Positions 36,009 to 46,649 of a stretch of 64,000 bases of DNA are shown here, one piece after another. A model generated the notes under the pieces. It was given only the letters and a program-made list of their open reading frames with translations, had not been told where the DNA came from and did no database searches. Numbering within the stretch: position 1 is the first letter of the stretch; the number at the start of each line of letters is the position of its first letter. A program made the position numbers and the translations under genes. Origin of the DNA: an uncultured Prochlorococcus sp. (GTDB lineage Bacteria > Cyanobacteriota > Cyanobacteriia > PCC-6307 > Cyanobiaceae); assembly GCF_902522795.1 (NCBI RefSeq), contig NZ_CABYWZ010000005.1:1-64000 (forward strand), read 5' to 3'.

Positions 36009-37183
36009 ATAAAAAGATATTTATAAGTACTGGAGAAGTCTCTGGAGATTTGCACGGAAGTTTGTTATCAAAAGCATTATTAGATGAAGCTAAAAAAAAA
36101 TTTATAGATTTAGAAATTTGTGGATTAGGTGGGGAAAGGATGAAGAAAGAAGGTGTAAAAATTCTTCAAGATACTACATCAATAAGTGCAATAGGAATTT
36201 GGGAAGCATTACCTCTTATTCTTCCAATGATAAGAATTCAAAAAAGGTTCTATAAATTACTAAAAAAATATCCTCCGGATTGCTTAATTTTGATCGACTA
36301 TATGGGTCCCAATATAAAAATTGGTACGAAATTAAAAAGATCGAAGACTAAAATTCCAATTTTTTACTATATAGCGCCTCAAGAGTGGGCTTGGAGGGTT
36401 GGCAATAATTCTACAACGAATCTAATAAAATTTTCTGATAAAATTTTTGCGATTTTCAAGAAAGAAGCAGCATTTTACAAAAAGAGGGGCGGAAATGTTT
36501 TATGGGTTGGCCATCCAATGATTGATTTGACAAAAAAACTTCCTTTAAAGAAAGATGCCAGAACTATTTTGAACCTTCGCTCTGATCAAAACATTTTACT
36601 TTTGATGCCCGCATCAAGACCTCAAGAATTACGATATATACTTCCTACTTTTATGAGGGCAGCTAAAAAATTACAACAAAAATATCCAAATTTGGTTGTA
36701 TATATTCCCTCCTGTCGGAATGCTTTTGATGAAAAATTCAAAAAAGCTTTTAGCAAATATCAAGTTAAAGGACTTGTGATTTCTCAAAAAGATAGTTCAA
36801 AATTAAAGCCTTATATATATACACTTACTAAAATTGCTTTTTGCAAATCTGGGACAGTTAATATGGAATTAGCTCTATATGGAATCCCGCAGATTGTTGG
36901 TTACAAAGTAAGTAGGGTAACAGCTTTTATTGCTAGAAAAATTCTTAATTTCAAAGTAAAATATATTTCTCCTGTAAATTTGTTAGCTAATAAATTACTA
37001 ATTCCTGAATTTGTACAGAGAGATTTTGACGAAAAAAAAATCTTTTATAAATCTTGTAGGATTATTGAGGGAAAGTCAGAAAAAATAAAAATAAAAAATG
37101 GTTATGCTTTTTTAAAAAAAGAATTAGGTGAAGAGGGCGTAGTCCAAAGAGCTGCTAAAGAGATTATTAATTCTATTATTTAA
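36005..37183 (+). CDS. lpxB: lipid-A-disaccharide synthase (LpxB)
   Basis: A GT19 glycosyltransferase that joins UDP-diacyl-GlcN and lipid X. The 392-aa protein starts KKIFISTGEVSGDLHG and has GLGGERMKKEGVKIL, YYIAPQEWAWR and KSGTVNMELALYGIPQIVGYK. It overlaps lpxA by 4 bases (ATGA), so the two are translationally coupled. Confidence 0.95.
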   Translation: MNKKIFISTGEVSGDLHGSLLSKALLDEAKKKFIDLEICGLGGERMKKEGVKILQDTTSISAIGIWEALPLILPMIRIQKRFYKLLKKYPPDCLILIDYMGPNIKIGTKLKRSKTKIPIFYYIAPQEWAWRVGNNSTTNLIKFSDKIFAIFKKEAAFYKKRGGNVLWVGHPMIDLTKKLPLKKDARTILNLRSDQNILLLMPASRPQELRYILPTFMRAAKKLQQKYPNLVVYIPSCRNAFDEKFKKAFSKYQVKGLVISQKDSSKLKPYIYTLTKIAFCKSGTVNMELALYGIPQIVGYKVSRVTAFIARKILNFKVKYISPVNLLANKLLIPEFVQRDFDEKKIFYKSCRIIEGKSEKIKIKNGYAFLKKELGEEGVVQRAAKEIINSII

Positions 37184-37199
37184 ACTTTATAATAAAAAA

Positions 37200-37802
37200 A
37201 TGAAAAATTTCTTAACACTAATAATTGCTCTTTCAATATTCATTTACCCTGTTAACGCTTTTGCAGAGGAATTGATTCTTGCAGGAGGTTGTTTTTGGTG
37301 TTTAGAGCATGATTTAGAGTCATTAAAGGGGATAAATTTTGTACAAAGTGGTTATTCAGGTGGAAATTTACAAAATCCTACCTACGAAAATCATGAAGGA
37401 CATCAAGAAGTGGTTTTGGTGAACTATGATCCCCAATTGGTAACTTTACCAGAGATACTTAGGCTCTATTTGAGAAATATTGATCCTCTGGACGGAAAGG
37501 GTCAATTTTGTGATCGCGGAGATTCTTACAGGCCAGTGATCTTTTTCAAAGATGAAACTGAGGAAAGTGATGCAAAAAATGCAATTGTTTCAGCCTCTAA
37601 TGAGTTGCGTGTGCCATTAGAAAAAATATCTTTAGAACTAAAATCAAAAGGCCAATTTTGGTTAGCTGAAGAATATCATCAGAATTTCGCTGAGAGAAAT
37701 GAATTAAAATATAAGTTCTATAGATTCTCATGTGGGAGAGATCAAAGGTTGGATAAATTATGGGGGGATAACGCTAGATCAACAAATCTTTGGACTGAAT
37801 GA
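37200..37802 (+). CDS. msrA: peptide methionine-S-sulfoxide reductase (MsrA), exported form
   Basis: It reduces methionine S-sulfoxide in proteins. The catalytic Cys is C31 in LAGGCFWCLEHDLESLKG, followed by GYSGGNLQNPTYE and AEEYHQNF. A signal peptide precedes it (MKNFLTLIIALSIFIYPVNAFAEE), so the enzyme is likely exported to periplasm or lumen, unlike the usual cytosolic MsrA. It is 16 bases after lpxB and probably co-transcribed. It converges with pepA 11 bases away. Confidence 0.93.
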   Translation: MKNFLTLIIALSIFIYPVNAFAEELILAGGCFWCLEHDLESLKGINFVQSGYSGGNLQNPTYENHEGHQEVVLVNYDPQLVTLPEILRLYLRNIDPLDGKGQFCDRGDSYRPVIFFKDETEESDAKNAIVSASNELRVPLEKISLELKSKGQFWLAEEYHQNFAERNELKYKFYRFSCGRDQRLDKLWGDNARSTNLWTE

Positions 37803-37813
37803 TTTTAAATATT

Positions 37814-39286
37814 TTATTTATTTGTAATCCATTGAACAAGAGTTTTAACTCCAAAACCGGTTGCTCCTGATGGATTAATCCCCTTATTCTTATCAGTCCA
37901 ACAAGTTCCAGCAATATCAATATGAGCCCATTTAATCTCTGCATCAAAGAATTCCTCTAAAAATAAAGCAGCAGTAATTGACCCACCTGCTCTAGGACCT
38001 GTATTTTTCATATCAGCTATATGAGACTTTAATCCTTCTTTATAAGATTTTTGTAGAGGCATTTGCCATAATTTTTCTCCAGACTGGGCTGATGCAGCTT
38101 TTAGATCATTTGCTAAGTCATCATTATTACTCCAGAATCCAGCTACATCATTACCTAATGCAACAACAATAGCTCCTGTTAAAGTGGCGAGATCTATTAT
38201 CGAATCTGGTTTTAAATTGGATGCGTAAGTTAAAGCATCAGCTAATGTGAGCCTACCCTCTGCATCAGTGTTATTTATTTCAATTGTCTTACCATTAGAT
38301 GCCTTTACTACATCTCCAGGATGTACTGCAGATCCATTTATCATGTTTTCGCAAGCTGCCACAATAAAATGTACTTCTAGTCCCTTTGGTTTTATTGCTC
38401 CAAGTGCTTTTGCTGCTCCTAAAACTGCAGCGCTTCCGCCCATATCATATTTCATCATTTCAATTTGAGAGGCTCCTACTTTCAGGTTGTATCCTCCAGA
38501 ATCAAAGGTTAAACCCTTCCCAACAAGCGCAATCTTTTCTTTTATAGGCCCCTCTGACTTCAAAGTAAGATGTATAAATTTAGGATCAAGATCAGAACCT
38601 TTTGCTACAGCTAAATATGCACCCATTCCTAAATCTTCACAATCTTTTGCCTCTAAAATTTTTACTTCCAAACCATGATCTTTAGCTATTTGAGAAGCTT
38701 GTATAGACATTTCCTGAGGCGTAAGACTATTTGGAGGGGCGGCTACAAGTCTTCTAGCTAGTTCTACACCTTCACATATTTTTTCTGTCTCTTCAAAGCT
38801 AGTATTCTCAAATTTCTTTAAATTCAACAACTCTATTTCTTTAAGCACTATCTCTTCATCTTTTTTCTTGTTGAATCTATTGTCCTTATAAGCAGATAAT
38901 CTTGCTGACTCTGCTAATTGATTAATTTCTAGTTGAGAACTTATTAATTCCCAAGGAAGCAAGATGCTGATTTTTTCATTTTCATCAACAGTTTTTCTAA
39001 TTAGATTTCCGATTGAGTTTTCTATATCACTTTTATTTAGGTCTTTTGATTTGCCAAGACCAACTATGATTAAAGTTTCTAATTTTTGATCTAAAAATTC
39101 AAAGCTTAGAGTTTTTCCTTTTTCTCCTTTGAATTTTTTTTGAGTAACTTTTTTTATTAATAATTTTGGGTCAACAACAAATTTTATGTTTTCAAGTTGG
39201 CTGGCAATTTCTTCCTCTAAAACTCCAAAAATTAATGAAGCACCTTGCCAGTTATCTAGATTTTTTTGGAATGTGGAAAATTGCAT
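37814..39286 (-). CDS. pepA: leucyl aminopeptidase (PepA, M17)
   Basis: A cytosolic metallo-aminopeptidase releasing N-terminal residues, also cleaving Cys-Gly. The 490-aa protein has the M17 core: [15 protein letters not shown], the metal-binding [31 protein letters not shown] and the C-terminal IDIAGTCW. The N-terminal 160 residues are the macro-like domain. Confidence 0.95.
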   Translation of the reverse strand: MQFSTFQKNLDNWQGASLIFGVLEEEIASQLENIKFVVDPKLLIKKVTQKKFKGEKGKTLSFEFLDQKLETLIIVGLGKSKDLNKSDIENSIGNLIRKTVDENEKISILLPWELISSQLEINQLAESARLSAYKDNRFNKKKDEEIVLKEIELLNLKKFENTSFEETEKICEGVELARRLVAAPPNSLTPQEMSIQASQIAKDHGLEVKILEAKDCEDLGMGAYLAVAKGSDLDPKFIHLTLKSEGPIKEKIALVGKGLTFDSGGYNLKVGASQIEMMKYDMGGSAAVLGAAKALGAIKPKGLEVHFIVAACENMINGSAVHPGDVVKASNGKTIEINNTDAEGRLTLADALTYASNLKPDSIIDLATLTGAIVVALGNDVAGFWSNNDDLANDLKAASAQSGEKLWQMPLQKSYKEGLKSHIADMKNTGPRAGGSITAALFLEEFFDAEIKWAHIDIAGTCWTDKNKGINPSGATGFGVKTLVQWITNK

Positions 39287-39310
39287 TTGTAAAATGGATT
39301 TAATTTACTT

Positions 39311-39922
39311 TTAGTTATTTGTGAAAGTAGTTGCCCACCTATCTCGAGTTTCTTTATTAAAAGGTGGTAACCATAAATATATCAGTTGCTGCTCTAATTT
39401 ACGTCTTAGTTTCACTTCTTTAGGTACATCTAAGAAGAAACGAATATCTTGGTGACTCGATAGGTTGTTATGGGCTAGGGCTTCTTTATAATTCATGAGG
39501 TAATTTTTACAGTCATGTTCTCCCTTCCATCTTTTATTGGCTACGTTTGTTTCTCCTATATAAAGGATTATTTTAGAACTTTCCATCGAGTCAATTACAA
39601 AATACATTGCGGGCCCATTGTGTATATATTGATTGGCTCTCCAAAAGTTTAATGATAATGGCTGCAGGGAAAAGGGATCAATTTTTCTTTCATTGGAAAT
39701 TATATTTATAGGAAGACTTGTTTGGTGCAAAGTTTTATTGTGAGCATCTTTTTTAATTTTAAATTGGTGATTATGTATCCTATTTCTCCATTCAATTATG
39801 AGTTCTCTTTCGATTTTTAAATTATTTGTTTGTTGAAAATTAATTGATGTATTTACATTTGAACCAAATAATTCAAATTGTCTATTTTGATTTGAAGTAT
39901 TATTTACGTTGAATCTTTCCAA
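39311..39922 (-). CDS. GIY-YIG-like nuclease-domain protein
   Basis: The 203-aa protein has an N-terminal basic stretch and then a GIY-YIG-type core: MYFVIDSMESSKIILYIGETNVANKRW (Y...YIGET, then Arg) and C-terminal LEQQLIYLWLPPFNKETRDRW with the catalytic Glu (QQLIYLW region). Such proteins are possible DNA endonucleases, though the substrate is unknown. It is transcribed 25 bases upstream of pepA. Confidence 0.75.
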   Translation of the reverse strand: MERFNVNNTSNQNRQFELFGSNVNTSINFQQTNNLKIERELIIEWRNRIHNHQFKIKKDAHNKTLHQTSLPINIISNERKIDPFSLQPLSLNFWRANQYIHNGPAMYFVIDSMESSKIILYIGETNVANKRWKGEHDCKNYLMNYKEALAHNNLSSHQDIRFFLDVPKEVKLRRKLEQQLIYLWLPPFNKETRDRWATTFTNN

Positions 39923-40072
39923 TATTTATCAAACATGTATACTAAATTTAATTATGAAAAAATATAAATCAAAGAATTATTTATAAACTAAAATTTATTA
40001 ATGTTCTAATCAATTTAAAAGATTCTTGTTATCTTGTAATTGAGCCTTAATCTTGCGAAGTAAAAAATAGAA

Positions 40073-40396
40073 ATGGGATTCTTTGAGTCAGACATAGTTC
40101 AAGAAGAAGCTAAAAAGCTTTTTACAGATTACCAAGAACTTATGAAACTTGGCTCTGATTATGGAAAATTTGACAGAGAAGGAAAAAAAATGTTTATAAA
40201 AAAAATGGAATCTCTTATGGATCGTTATAAGGTTTTTATGAAGAGATTTGAATTGTCTGAAGATTTTCAAGCCAAAATGACAGTAGAACAATTAAAGACA
40301 CAGTTAAGTCAATTTGGGATTACTCCTGATCAAATGTTCGATCAGATGAATAAAACCTTAATAAGAATGAAGGTTGAACTCGATAAAACTTCTTAA
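40073..40396 (+). CDS. DUF1825 family protein
   Basis: The 107-aa all-helical protein MGFFESDIVQEEAKKLFTDYQ with FDREGKKMFIKKMESLMDRYKVFMKRFELS and TPDQMFDQMN is the cyanobacterial DUF1825 family. No membrane segment. The function is unknown. It lies 19 bases before tyrS and may share its transcript. Confidence 0.9.
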   Translation: MGFFESDIVQEEAKKLFTDYQELMKLGSDYGKFDREGKKMFIKKMESLMDRYKVFMKRFELSEDFQAKMTVEQLKTQLSQFGITPDQMFDQMNKTLIRMKVELDKTS

Positions 40397-40415
40397 ATTT
40401 AACTGTTAAAGCTTC

Positions 40416-41654
40416 ATGTCAGATAATTTAATATTGCCATCATGGCTATCAAGAGGAATAGAAGAATATTTTCCAATTAGGGGAACAGATCAATCCTTTT
40501 CAGAGATAATTGATCATGCGAAAAAAAATAATAAAAAATTAAGGGTTAAACTCGGGATCGATCCAACTGGAACAGATATTCATCTTGGGCACAGCATATT
40601 GTTTAAAAAACTTAGGGCATTCCAAGATAATGGACATATTGCAGTTTTAATTATTGGAGATTTTACTGCTCAAATTGGAGACCCAACCGGAAAAAACAAA
40701 ACAAGGGTTCAGTTATCGGAAAAACAAGTTAAGGATAATGCAGAAACATACTTAACCCAACTAGGGATGGGAAAGCCAGCTAATGAATCTATTTTAGATT
40801 TTGATTCAAAAGATAGAATAGAAATTAGATATAACAGTGAATGGTTAAAAGGATTAAATCTCAATTCGATAATTGAATTAATGGGGAGTGCAACAGTTAG
40901 TCAAATGTTAGCTAAGGAGGATTTTAATAAAAGGTACACTTCGCAAGTTCCAATTGCTTTGCATGAATTCTTATATCCACTATTACAAGGCTACGATTCG
41001 GTAGTTGTTCAATCAGATATTGAGCTTGGAGGGACAGATCAGAAATTTAATATTGCAATTGGAAGAGATCTTCAAAGGCATTTTAAACAAGATCCTCAAT
41101 TTGGTGTTCTGCTGCCAATTTTGACAGGTTTAGATGGAATTAAGAAGATGAGTAAATCTGAATTTAACACCGTAGGTTTGACTGAAGATCCTCTTTCAAT
41201 GTATTCAAAATTAGAAAAAGTTCCCGATAATATAATACCTACCTATTTTGAATTACTTACAGAATTAGATTTAAGTTTTCTTGAAAACTTAAATCCTCGT
41301 GAATTACAGAGAAGAATGGCTTTAGAAGTTACTACTTTATTCCATGGGTCCAAAGAAGCATTAAGGGCGCAATCAAACTGCGAAAAATTATTCCTTGGAC
41401 ACAAAGAAAAAGTTGGAGAAATTCCAGAGATTTCTTTAAAAGAAGTAGTTTTTCCAGTTAAGTTTTTTTACTTGTTAAGTGCTCTAAAACTTTTCAAATC
41501 TAGCAGTGAATCTAAAAGATCTATTAAAGGTGGGGGTGTAAAAATTGATAGTCAGAAATTAATAAATCCTGATTTAGTTTTTAATTCAAAAAATGATTTG
41601 GAAGGAAAAATTTTGCAAATTGGAAAAAAAATAATTAAGAGGTTTGAAAACTGA
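40416..41654 (+). CDS. tyrS: tyrosyl-tRNA synthetase (TyrS)
   Basis: It charges tRNA-Tyr. The 412-aa class I synthetase has the HIGH-like DIHLGHS motif, [14 protein letters not shown], the tyrosine pocket in [16 protein letters not shown] and the KMSKS motif ([10 protein letters not shown]). A C-terminal S4 domain follows ([12 protein letters not shown]). The long insert-containing form fits the TyrRS-type used by cyanobacteria. Confidence 0.96.
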   Translation: MSDNLILPSWLSRGIEEYFPIRGTDQSFSEIIDHAKKNNKKLRVKLGIDPTGTDIHLGHSILFKKLRAFQDNGHIAVLIIGDFTAQIGDPTGKNKTRVQLSEKQVKDNAETYLTQLGMGKPANESILDFDSKDRIEIRYNSEWLKGLNLNSIIELMGSATVSQMLAKEDFNKRYTSQVPIALHEFLYPLLQGYDSVVVQSDIELGGTDQKFNIAIGRDLQRHFKQDPQFGVLLPILTGLDGIKKMSKSEFNTVGLTEDPLSMYSKLEKVPDNIIPTYFELLTELDLSFLENLNPRELQRRMALEVTTLFHGSKEALRAQSNCEKLFLGHKEKVGEIPEISLKEVVFPVKFFYLLSALKLFKSSSESKRSIKGGGVKIDSQKLINPDLVFNSKNDLEGKILQIGKKIIKRFEN

Positions 41655-41660
41655 AAATTG

Positions 41661-42389
41661 ATGAATAAAAGATTTAATTCAGAAGATAAAATAATATTGG
41701 CAATTGATGGATTAAATTTAAGTCAAGCAAAATTACTTCTGGAAAAATGTCCTAATATCAAGTGGGTGAAAGTTGGTTTAGAGCTTTTTGTTCGGGAAGG
41801 TCCAAGAGTTATTGAAATTTTAAAAGGTTTAAATAAAAAAATTTTCTTAGACTTAAAATTTCATGATATTCCCAATACCATGCGTGCAGCATGTTCCCAA
41901 GTTTCAAAATTAGGGGTTGATATAATTTCTATTCATGCTGCAGCAGGTCTAAAAGCTCTTAAGGATTCGAAGAAAGCATCTTTAGAAGGGGCCACCTCAG
42001 TTGGTTTTAAACCTCCATTAGTTGTAGGAATAACTGTTTTAACAAGCTTTTCTCTTAAAGATTTTCAAACTGATCTTGATAGAAATAATTCAATTGAAGA
42101 AAATGTATTGAGACTTGCAAAATTGTCTTTTGATGCCGGATTAGATGGATGTGTTTGTTCCCCTTGGGAGGTAAAAATGTTGAGATCTATTTATAAGGAT
42201 AATTTTGAACTTATTACACCAGGCATCAGATTAAATATTGACAAAAAAGATGATCAAAATAGAATTATGACTCCCCATGAAGCTTTAGATAATGGGGCTT
42301 CTAAGTTAGTCATTGGTAGATCAATATCAAAAGCTATAGATCCTAATAAAGCTCTAATAGAAATATTCAAATCTATTGATTCTGATTGA
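41661..42389 (+). CDS. pyrF: orotidine 5'-phosphate decarboxylase (PyrF)
   Basis: It makes UMP from OMP. The TIM-barrel protein has LAIDG at the N-terminus and the catalytic [13 protein letters not shown] (Lys and Asp), [10 protein letters not shown], and the C-terminal [10 protein letters not shown] phosphate site. The chosen start is ATG at 41661 (242 aa); a TTG 3 bases upstream is also possible. It overlaps plsY by 17 bases convergently. Confidence 0.95.
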   Translation: MNKRFNSEDKIILAIDGLNLSQAKLLLEKCPNIKWVKVGLELFVREGPRVIEILKGLNKKIFLDLKFHDIPNTMRAACSQVSKLGVDIISIHAAAGLKALKDSKKASLEGATSVGFKPPLVVGITVLTSFSLKDFQTDLDRNNSIEENVLRLAKLSFDAGLDGCVCSPWEVKMLRSIYKDNFELITPGIRLNIDKKDDQNRIMTPHEALDNGASKLVIGRSISKAIDPNKALIEIFKSIDSD

Positions 42390-42966
42390 TTTTGGATTCT
42401 TCTCCTTTAAGCAATCTTGTTATGTTTGTTCTATGTTTCCAGATTACTAATAATGCCACAATTAAACTTATGAAAAAATATGAGTGCATAAATTTACTTA
42501 GGTAAAAAAACATAAAAATAGGAAGTAAAATTGCAGCTGAAATACTGGCCAAAGAAACAAATTTAGTTTTTGTTAGGACTATTAAAAAAATACCAAGAGA
42601 TGCGAGTCCAACTTTCCAAGAAAGAGCTAAAAACATACCTAATCCAGTTGCAACAGCTTTCCCACCTTTACCTCCAAGCCATATTGGCCAAATATGTCCT
42701 GAGATAGCGGATATCCCTGCTATAACTTCTATTAACCCTTGGTCAGTGTAATATTGAGCAATTTTTACTGCAATAAGCCCTTTCCCAACGTCAATGATAA
42801 ATACAAAAAGTGCTGGCCATTTCCCAACATTTCTTAAGACATTTGTGGCACCTGTAGATCCAGAACCTATAGTTCTTAGATCTAAATTCTTTAGATATTT
42901 TCCAATTAAAAAGCCTGTCGGAATTGATCCTAAAAAATAGCTTGTAAAAATTATTAAGATATTCAT
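42373..42966 (-). CDS. plsY: glycerol-3-phosphate acyltransferase (PlsY)
   Basis: It transfers acyl groups from acyl-phosphate to glycerol-3-phosphate in phospholipid synthesis. The 197-aa protein has five to six helices and the PlsY motifs [32 protein letters not shown] and [15 protein letters not shown]. It sits 5 bases after the DUF3086 gene in the same direction. Confidence 0.95.
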   Translation of the reverse strand: MNILIIFTSYFLGSIPTGFLIGKYLKNLDLRTIGSGSTGATNVLRNVGKWPALFVFIIDVGKGLIAVKIAQYYTDQGLIEVIAGISAISGHIWPIWLGGKGGKAVATGLGMFLALSWKVGLASLGIFLIVLTKTKFVSLASISAAILLPIFMFFYLSKFMHSYFFISLIVALLVIWKHRTNITRLLKGEESKINQNQ

Positions 42967-42971
42967 AAAGC

Positions 42972-43982
42972 TTAGTTTAGTTCAAGATCATCGTAAATTT
43001 CATTATCTGAACCAGCAAATGCAACCCATAATGGGAATTGAAGTATTGGAATTTCAACAGAGGTTTCTGCTGCATCAATTATAATAAATGGCAATTCTTC
43101 ATTCGCTTCTAATCTATCAGCTCTCTCGATAACACCTTCAGGCCTTTCAAAAAGAACAATCCCACTATTAGGTCCAAAGTCATCCCTTGTGAGACCAAGT
43201 GAATCTTGAAGAATTCTTCTCCATTCACCTAATCGTTCAGGCTGCGAAGCTAAAATAAGTGTCTGAAACTGATCTCCATATAATTCTCCAAGAATAGATA
43301 TTAAACCCGCCGACAACAAGGCATTTTTTTGTCGAGATCCTCTACTTTCAAGAGAACCTCTTCCGCCCATATTAAAGAACCAATCATCCATAATTTCTAT
43401 ATCTGATGAATCAAGACTCCGTCTTAATTTCCAAGGTTCTGCGTAAAAGTCAGGTTGTTCTGAAAAACTTGAAAAGCAACTTTTTATAATTTCTTCATCT
43501 GGCTTAAATGTTTCAGAAAGAGCCGGAACATTAACTACATTATTTGTGCTATTTTTTTGCTTTTTATCATCAAGGGGAGAAGGCTTTACGATTATTGGTT
43601 GAGAAACTAATTCAAGTTTCTCTACGTTTTGTGAAAGACTCTGCAAAGCTCCTGTCAAGTACTCTTGAAAGCCTTTAACTCTTTTAGCAATATTATCTGA
43701 CTGTCCTTTGAAATTTGAATCAATATCTTTTTCTATTTCATTTTTTTTTGTTTCTAACTCCTTTATCTCTTTAACTAAAGAGTCTTTTTTTGAAACGAGA
43801 TCTCTAAAAATTTCATTAGAAATTTCATCAAAAGATTTATTTGAGTTGTCGTTTTTAGATGTAATTTTTTTATTTTGCGTTGTATTTTTCTTGCTAGTTT
43901 GTTTAGTTTTATCATCTGAAATTGACTTATCTATTATTAATTCCTTTTCAGGATTATTGTCGGAAATTTCTGTATTGGTCAT
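42972..43982 (-). CDS. DUF3086 family protein
   Basis: The 336-aa protein has a low-complexity Asn/Lys/Ser-rich N-terminus (about residues 1-60), a coiled coil (about 60-105) and the DUF3086 C-terminal region: [50 protein letters not shown] and [11 protein letters not shown]. Cyanobacteria-specific, function unknown. It lies immediately upstream of plsY. Confidence 0.88.
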   Translation of the reverse strand: MTNTEISDNNPEKELIIDKSISDDKTKQTSKKNTTQNKKITSKNDNSNKSFDEISNEIFRDLVSKKDSLVKEIKELETKKNEIEKDIDSNFKGQSDNIAKRVKGFQEYLTGALQSLSQNVEKLELVSQPIIVKPSPLDDKKQKNSTNNVVNVPALSETFKPDEEIIKSCFSSFSEQPDFYAEPWKLRRSLDSSDIEIMDDWFFNMGGRGSLESRGSRQKNALLSAGLISILGELYGDQFQTLILASQPERLGEWRRILQDSLGLTRDDFGPNSGIVLFERPEGVIERADRLEANEELPFIIIDAAETSVEIPILQFPLWVAFAGSDNEIYDDLELN

Positions 43983-44016
43983 TTAAATAATTTTGATGAA
44001 TAGGCAAAGTTTGATT

Positions 44017-44433
44017 CTAAGAATTTTTAATTTCTAGGGAGTCAACTTTTTTTATGAGCTCATCTTTTAATTGCTTTGGATTAAACAAAATTGGTAATAA
44101 ATGAGGACTGGACTTTTCTCTAAAATAAAAAATACCTGGGATTATAGGAAAAAAGAATTTCCATGATATCCAGTTCTTGAATGGAAAAGTTCTAATCTCT
44201 TTTCCTAATTGTAAAACGATAAAATCATCATTTGTTATTTTTATTCTCAAGGTGAATGACTGAAGTAATAAAAAAAAGCTAAAAGAAGCAAAAACTATTG
44301 TTGGCAAAGAACCAATATTCAAAAACAAAAGCATAAAACTTAAAACTATTAGAATGATTGGCAACTGAAATGAGGGAGATATTATTACTGGTTCCTCTTT
44401 TTTTGATTTAGTATTAAACATAGAATCATCCAA
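44017..44433 (-). CDS. DUF3119 family membrane protein
   Basis: The 138-aa protein has two adjacent helices (about residues 22-62) and then a soluble beta-rich region (IKITNDDFIVLQLGKEIRTFPFKNWISWKFF) that fits the cyanobacterial/plastid DUF3119 family. The function is unknown. It overlaps the MlaE-like permease by 8 bases and is likely translated with it, which suggests a role in lipid transfer, as inference. Confidence 0.85.
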   Translation of the reverse strand: MDDSMFNTKSKKEEPVIISPSFQLPIILIVLSFMLLFLNIGSLPTIVFASFSFFLLLQSFTLRIKITNDDFIVLQLGKEIRTFPFKNWISWKFFFPIIPGIFYFREKSSPHLLPILFNPKQLKDELIKKVDSLEIKNS

Positions 44434-45181
44434 ATAAAATTTGTGTTAGTAATACATCCATTAAAGATACAGTAACGAGAGTCATTACAACTGCGCCTGT
44501 TGTACTTGTTCCAACTTCTTTGGGACCACCTTTAGTAGTGAGTCCATATCCACAAGCAATGATTGAAATAAGTAATCCGAACACTACAGATTTTATTAAC
44601 ATTGAGGTTAAGTCTGAACTAGTTAAACTCACATTACCTGACCTTACAGAAGTCCAAAAAACTATTGGAGGAACTTTATAAAAAATTGTGCTCCAAATTT
44701 GTCCACTCCACAAAGCTACAGATAAAAACAAAAGACACTGTATTGGAGACATTATTACCATCGATAGCAACCTTGGGACTACTAAATATTGGACTGGTTC
44801 GGTCCTTAACATGGTTATTGCCTCAATTTGTTCTGTGACTTTCATAGTGCCCAGTTGAGCCGCATAGGCAGTTGCTACCTTTCCAGTCATTAAAGTAGCA
44901 GTTAGGAGAGGAGCCATTTCTCTTGCCATGCCTACGGCTAATAAACCTCCTATTTCACTTGAAACCCCCATACTTGTAAGTTGTGATGCAACTTGAATAT
45001 TAAAAACTGTACCTGCGGCAATTCCTGTAATTAATACAATTAATAAACTGCCAGGACCTGACTCCATAAGTTGGTCAAAGAGATCATTTTTGGAAATTTT
45101 ACCCTTAAAGATAAAATTAATTGCTTGCCCGCCAATGACTAGGCTGCTTAGAAGTCTTTTGAAAAAATTAAGGTAATACAT
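44426..45181 (-). CDS. MlaE/TGD1-type lipid ABC-transporter permease
   Basis: The 251-aa permease has the MlaE family layout of five to six helices and the motifs GPGSLLIVLITGIAAGTVFNIQ, MAREMAPLLTATLMTGKVATAYAAQLGTM and GYGLTTKGGPKEVGTSTTGAVV. Orthologues act with an ATPase and an MCE substrate-binding protein to move phospholipids between membranes (TGD1-TGD2-TGD3 in plastids). Neither partner is adjacent here, so they are probably elsewhere. Confidence 0.92.
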   Translation of the reverse strand: MYYLNFFKRLLSSLVIGGQAINFIFKGKISKNDLFDQLMESGPGSLLIVLITGIAAGTVFNIQVASQLTSMGVSSEIGGLLAVGMAREMAPLLTATLMTGKVATAYAAQLGTMKVTEQIEAITMLRTEPVQYLVVPRLLSMVIMSPIQCLLFLSVALWSGQIWSTIFYKVPPIVFWTSVRSGNVSLTSSDLTSMLIKSVVFGLLISIIACGYGLTTKGGPKEVGTSTTGAVVMTLVTVSLMDVLLTQILFG

Positions 45182-45190
45182 ATCTTTATA

Positions 45191-46588
45191 TTAGTTTGTA
45201 ATTAATTTTCGATCCCATTTTCTCATGATTAAAAGACCAATTATTACCAATATTGAGGGTATAAAACCAATACATAATCTAATAGTTAATTGTGCTGAGT
45301 AGCATTGTTCAATAATATTTAGACCATCTTTATCAACAAAGCATGATTGATAACCTGATAAATACAATAAAAATCCTAATAATTGAACACTAAACGCGAT
45401 ACCAATCTTCTGAATAAGTACCATCCAAGCAGTATATAATCCTGCTGGTTTCTCTGGATCTTCATCTATTGCATCAGGGAGTAGTGACCAAGGGATAAGA
45501 AAAGCGGTTGAAGCTCCAATGCCAATAAGACAGATAATGAAAATTAAAAGAATGAACAGAAATATGTTACTGGCATTTAGGAATAAACTATCTCCAACTC
45601 CTGAAATTTTTGATAATGAAGGTAAAAACAAAGCTGATGTACACGAAATAATCCACATAATCGCTCCATAGTTTAAAGCTGAAATCCTGTTCAATTTATT
45701 TGATACTCTGGTCCATATTTGTAAACCAACTAAAGCGCTAATTTGGAAAGGTATCGGGATCCACTTCGCAATATATGTTGGTACATTCAGTACATCCTCG
45801 ACATAGATTAACGCTACTGTTTGCATTAATTGTAAGGCGCACCAAAGAAGAATATAAAGCGTAATAACTTTTAGAAATTTTTGATTTCTGAAGATCCTTT
45901 TGAATTGAAGTGTTATGGCTTCAACTTTTCCTGAAGGCCTTCTTGCTTTTTTTGCAAATGGGGCTAATCCCCAACAAGAAATTAATGTTGCAGCAACTGC
46001 AATACATCCGCTTATTTTACCCATTAAAAAATATTCATTATTTGCAGATCCTTCGGACCCTAATACAACTCCAGCAATTATTAACCCAGTTAGTCCTGCA
46101 ATTATTGAGCCAGTAAATCTAGATGCGTTTAGTCTTGTTCTTATTGCTGTTTTTTCAGAAATTTCAGTAGATAGAGCTGCAAAAGGAAGATTAATACTTG
46201 TATAAGCAGTCATTACGATTATAGAAATTATGGCATAGTAAAAAGTCTTGGTTAGCACTGAACCAGTGGGTGTCCACCATATCGCAGTTAAAGAGAAACC
46301 AAGAGGAACAGATGCTGCTACCATCCAAGGGATTCTAGGCCCCCATCTTGATTTGGTACGATCACTTAACCAGCCAATTAACGGATCATTTACAGCATCC
46401 CATATCTTTATTAACATTAATAATGATCCTGCAATTATTACTGGTAAACCAGCAGAAATAAAGAACTTGAAAAGAAAAAAACCAAATTGAGTGGCGACTA
46501 AACCTGTACCTGCATCTCCTAGCCCATAAGAGAACATTAATCTTGTTGTTGATCTAGAAATATTTTTTTTCGAGTGTGAATTTTCCAA
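45191..46588 (-). CDS. GPH-family (MelB-like) sugar/cation symporter
   Basis: The 465-aa protein has about 12 membrane helices, with the GPH signatures MFSYGLGDAGTGLVA at the N-terminus, NDPLIGWLSDRTKSRWGPRIPWM after helix 2, and IGASTAFLIPWSLLPDAIDEDP. Glycoside-pentoside-hexuronide symporters use Na+ or H+; the substrate is unknown. It ends just before tRNA-Gly and near a glycogen debranching enzyme. Confidence 0.88.
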   Translation of the reverse strand: MENSHSKKNISRSTTRLMFSYGLGDAGTGLVATQFGFFLFKFFISAGLPVIIAGSLLMLIKIWDAVNDPLIGWLSDRTKSRWGPRIPWMVAASVPLGFSLTAIWWTPTGSVLTKTFYYAIISIIVMTAYTSINLPFAALSTEISEKTAIRTRLNASRFTGSIIAGLTGLIIAGVVLGSEGSANNEYFLMGKISGCIAVAATLISCWGLAPFAKKARRPSGKVEAITLQFKRIFRNQKFLKVITLYILLWCALQLMQTVALIYVEDVLNVPTYIAKWIPIPFQISALVGLQIWTRVSNKLNRISALNYGAIMWIISCTSALFLPSLSKISGVGDSLFLNASNIFLFILLIFIICLIGIGASTAFLIPWSLLPDAIDEDPEKPAGLYTAWMVLIQKIGIAFSVQLLGFLLYLSGYQSCFVDKDGLNIIEQCYSAQLTIRLCIGFIPSILVIIGLLIMRKWDRKLITN

Positions 46589-46649
46589 TCTTTTTACTTT
46601 GTTGATTGTTTGATAATGTATTATTGCAATGGTAATTCTATTACTTAAT

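Noticed and set aside
45910-46205. Leu-rich and other plus-strand frames opposite the MFS gene
   Set aside because: Low-complexity antisense frames of a membrane protein gene; no coding signal of their own.
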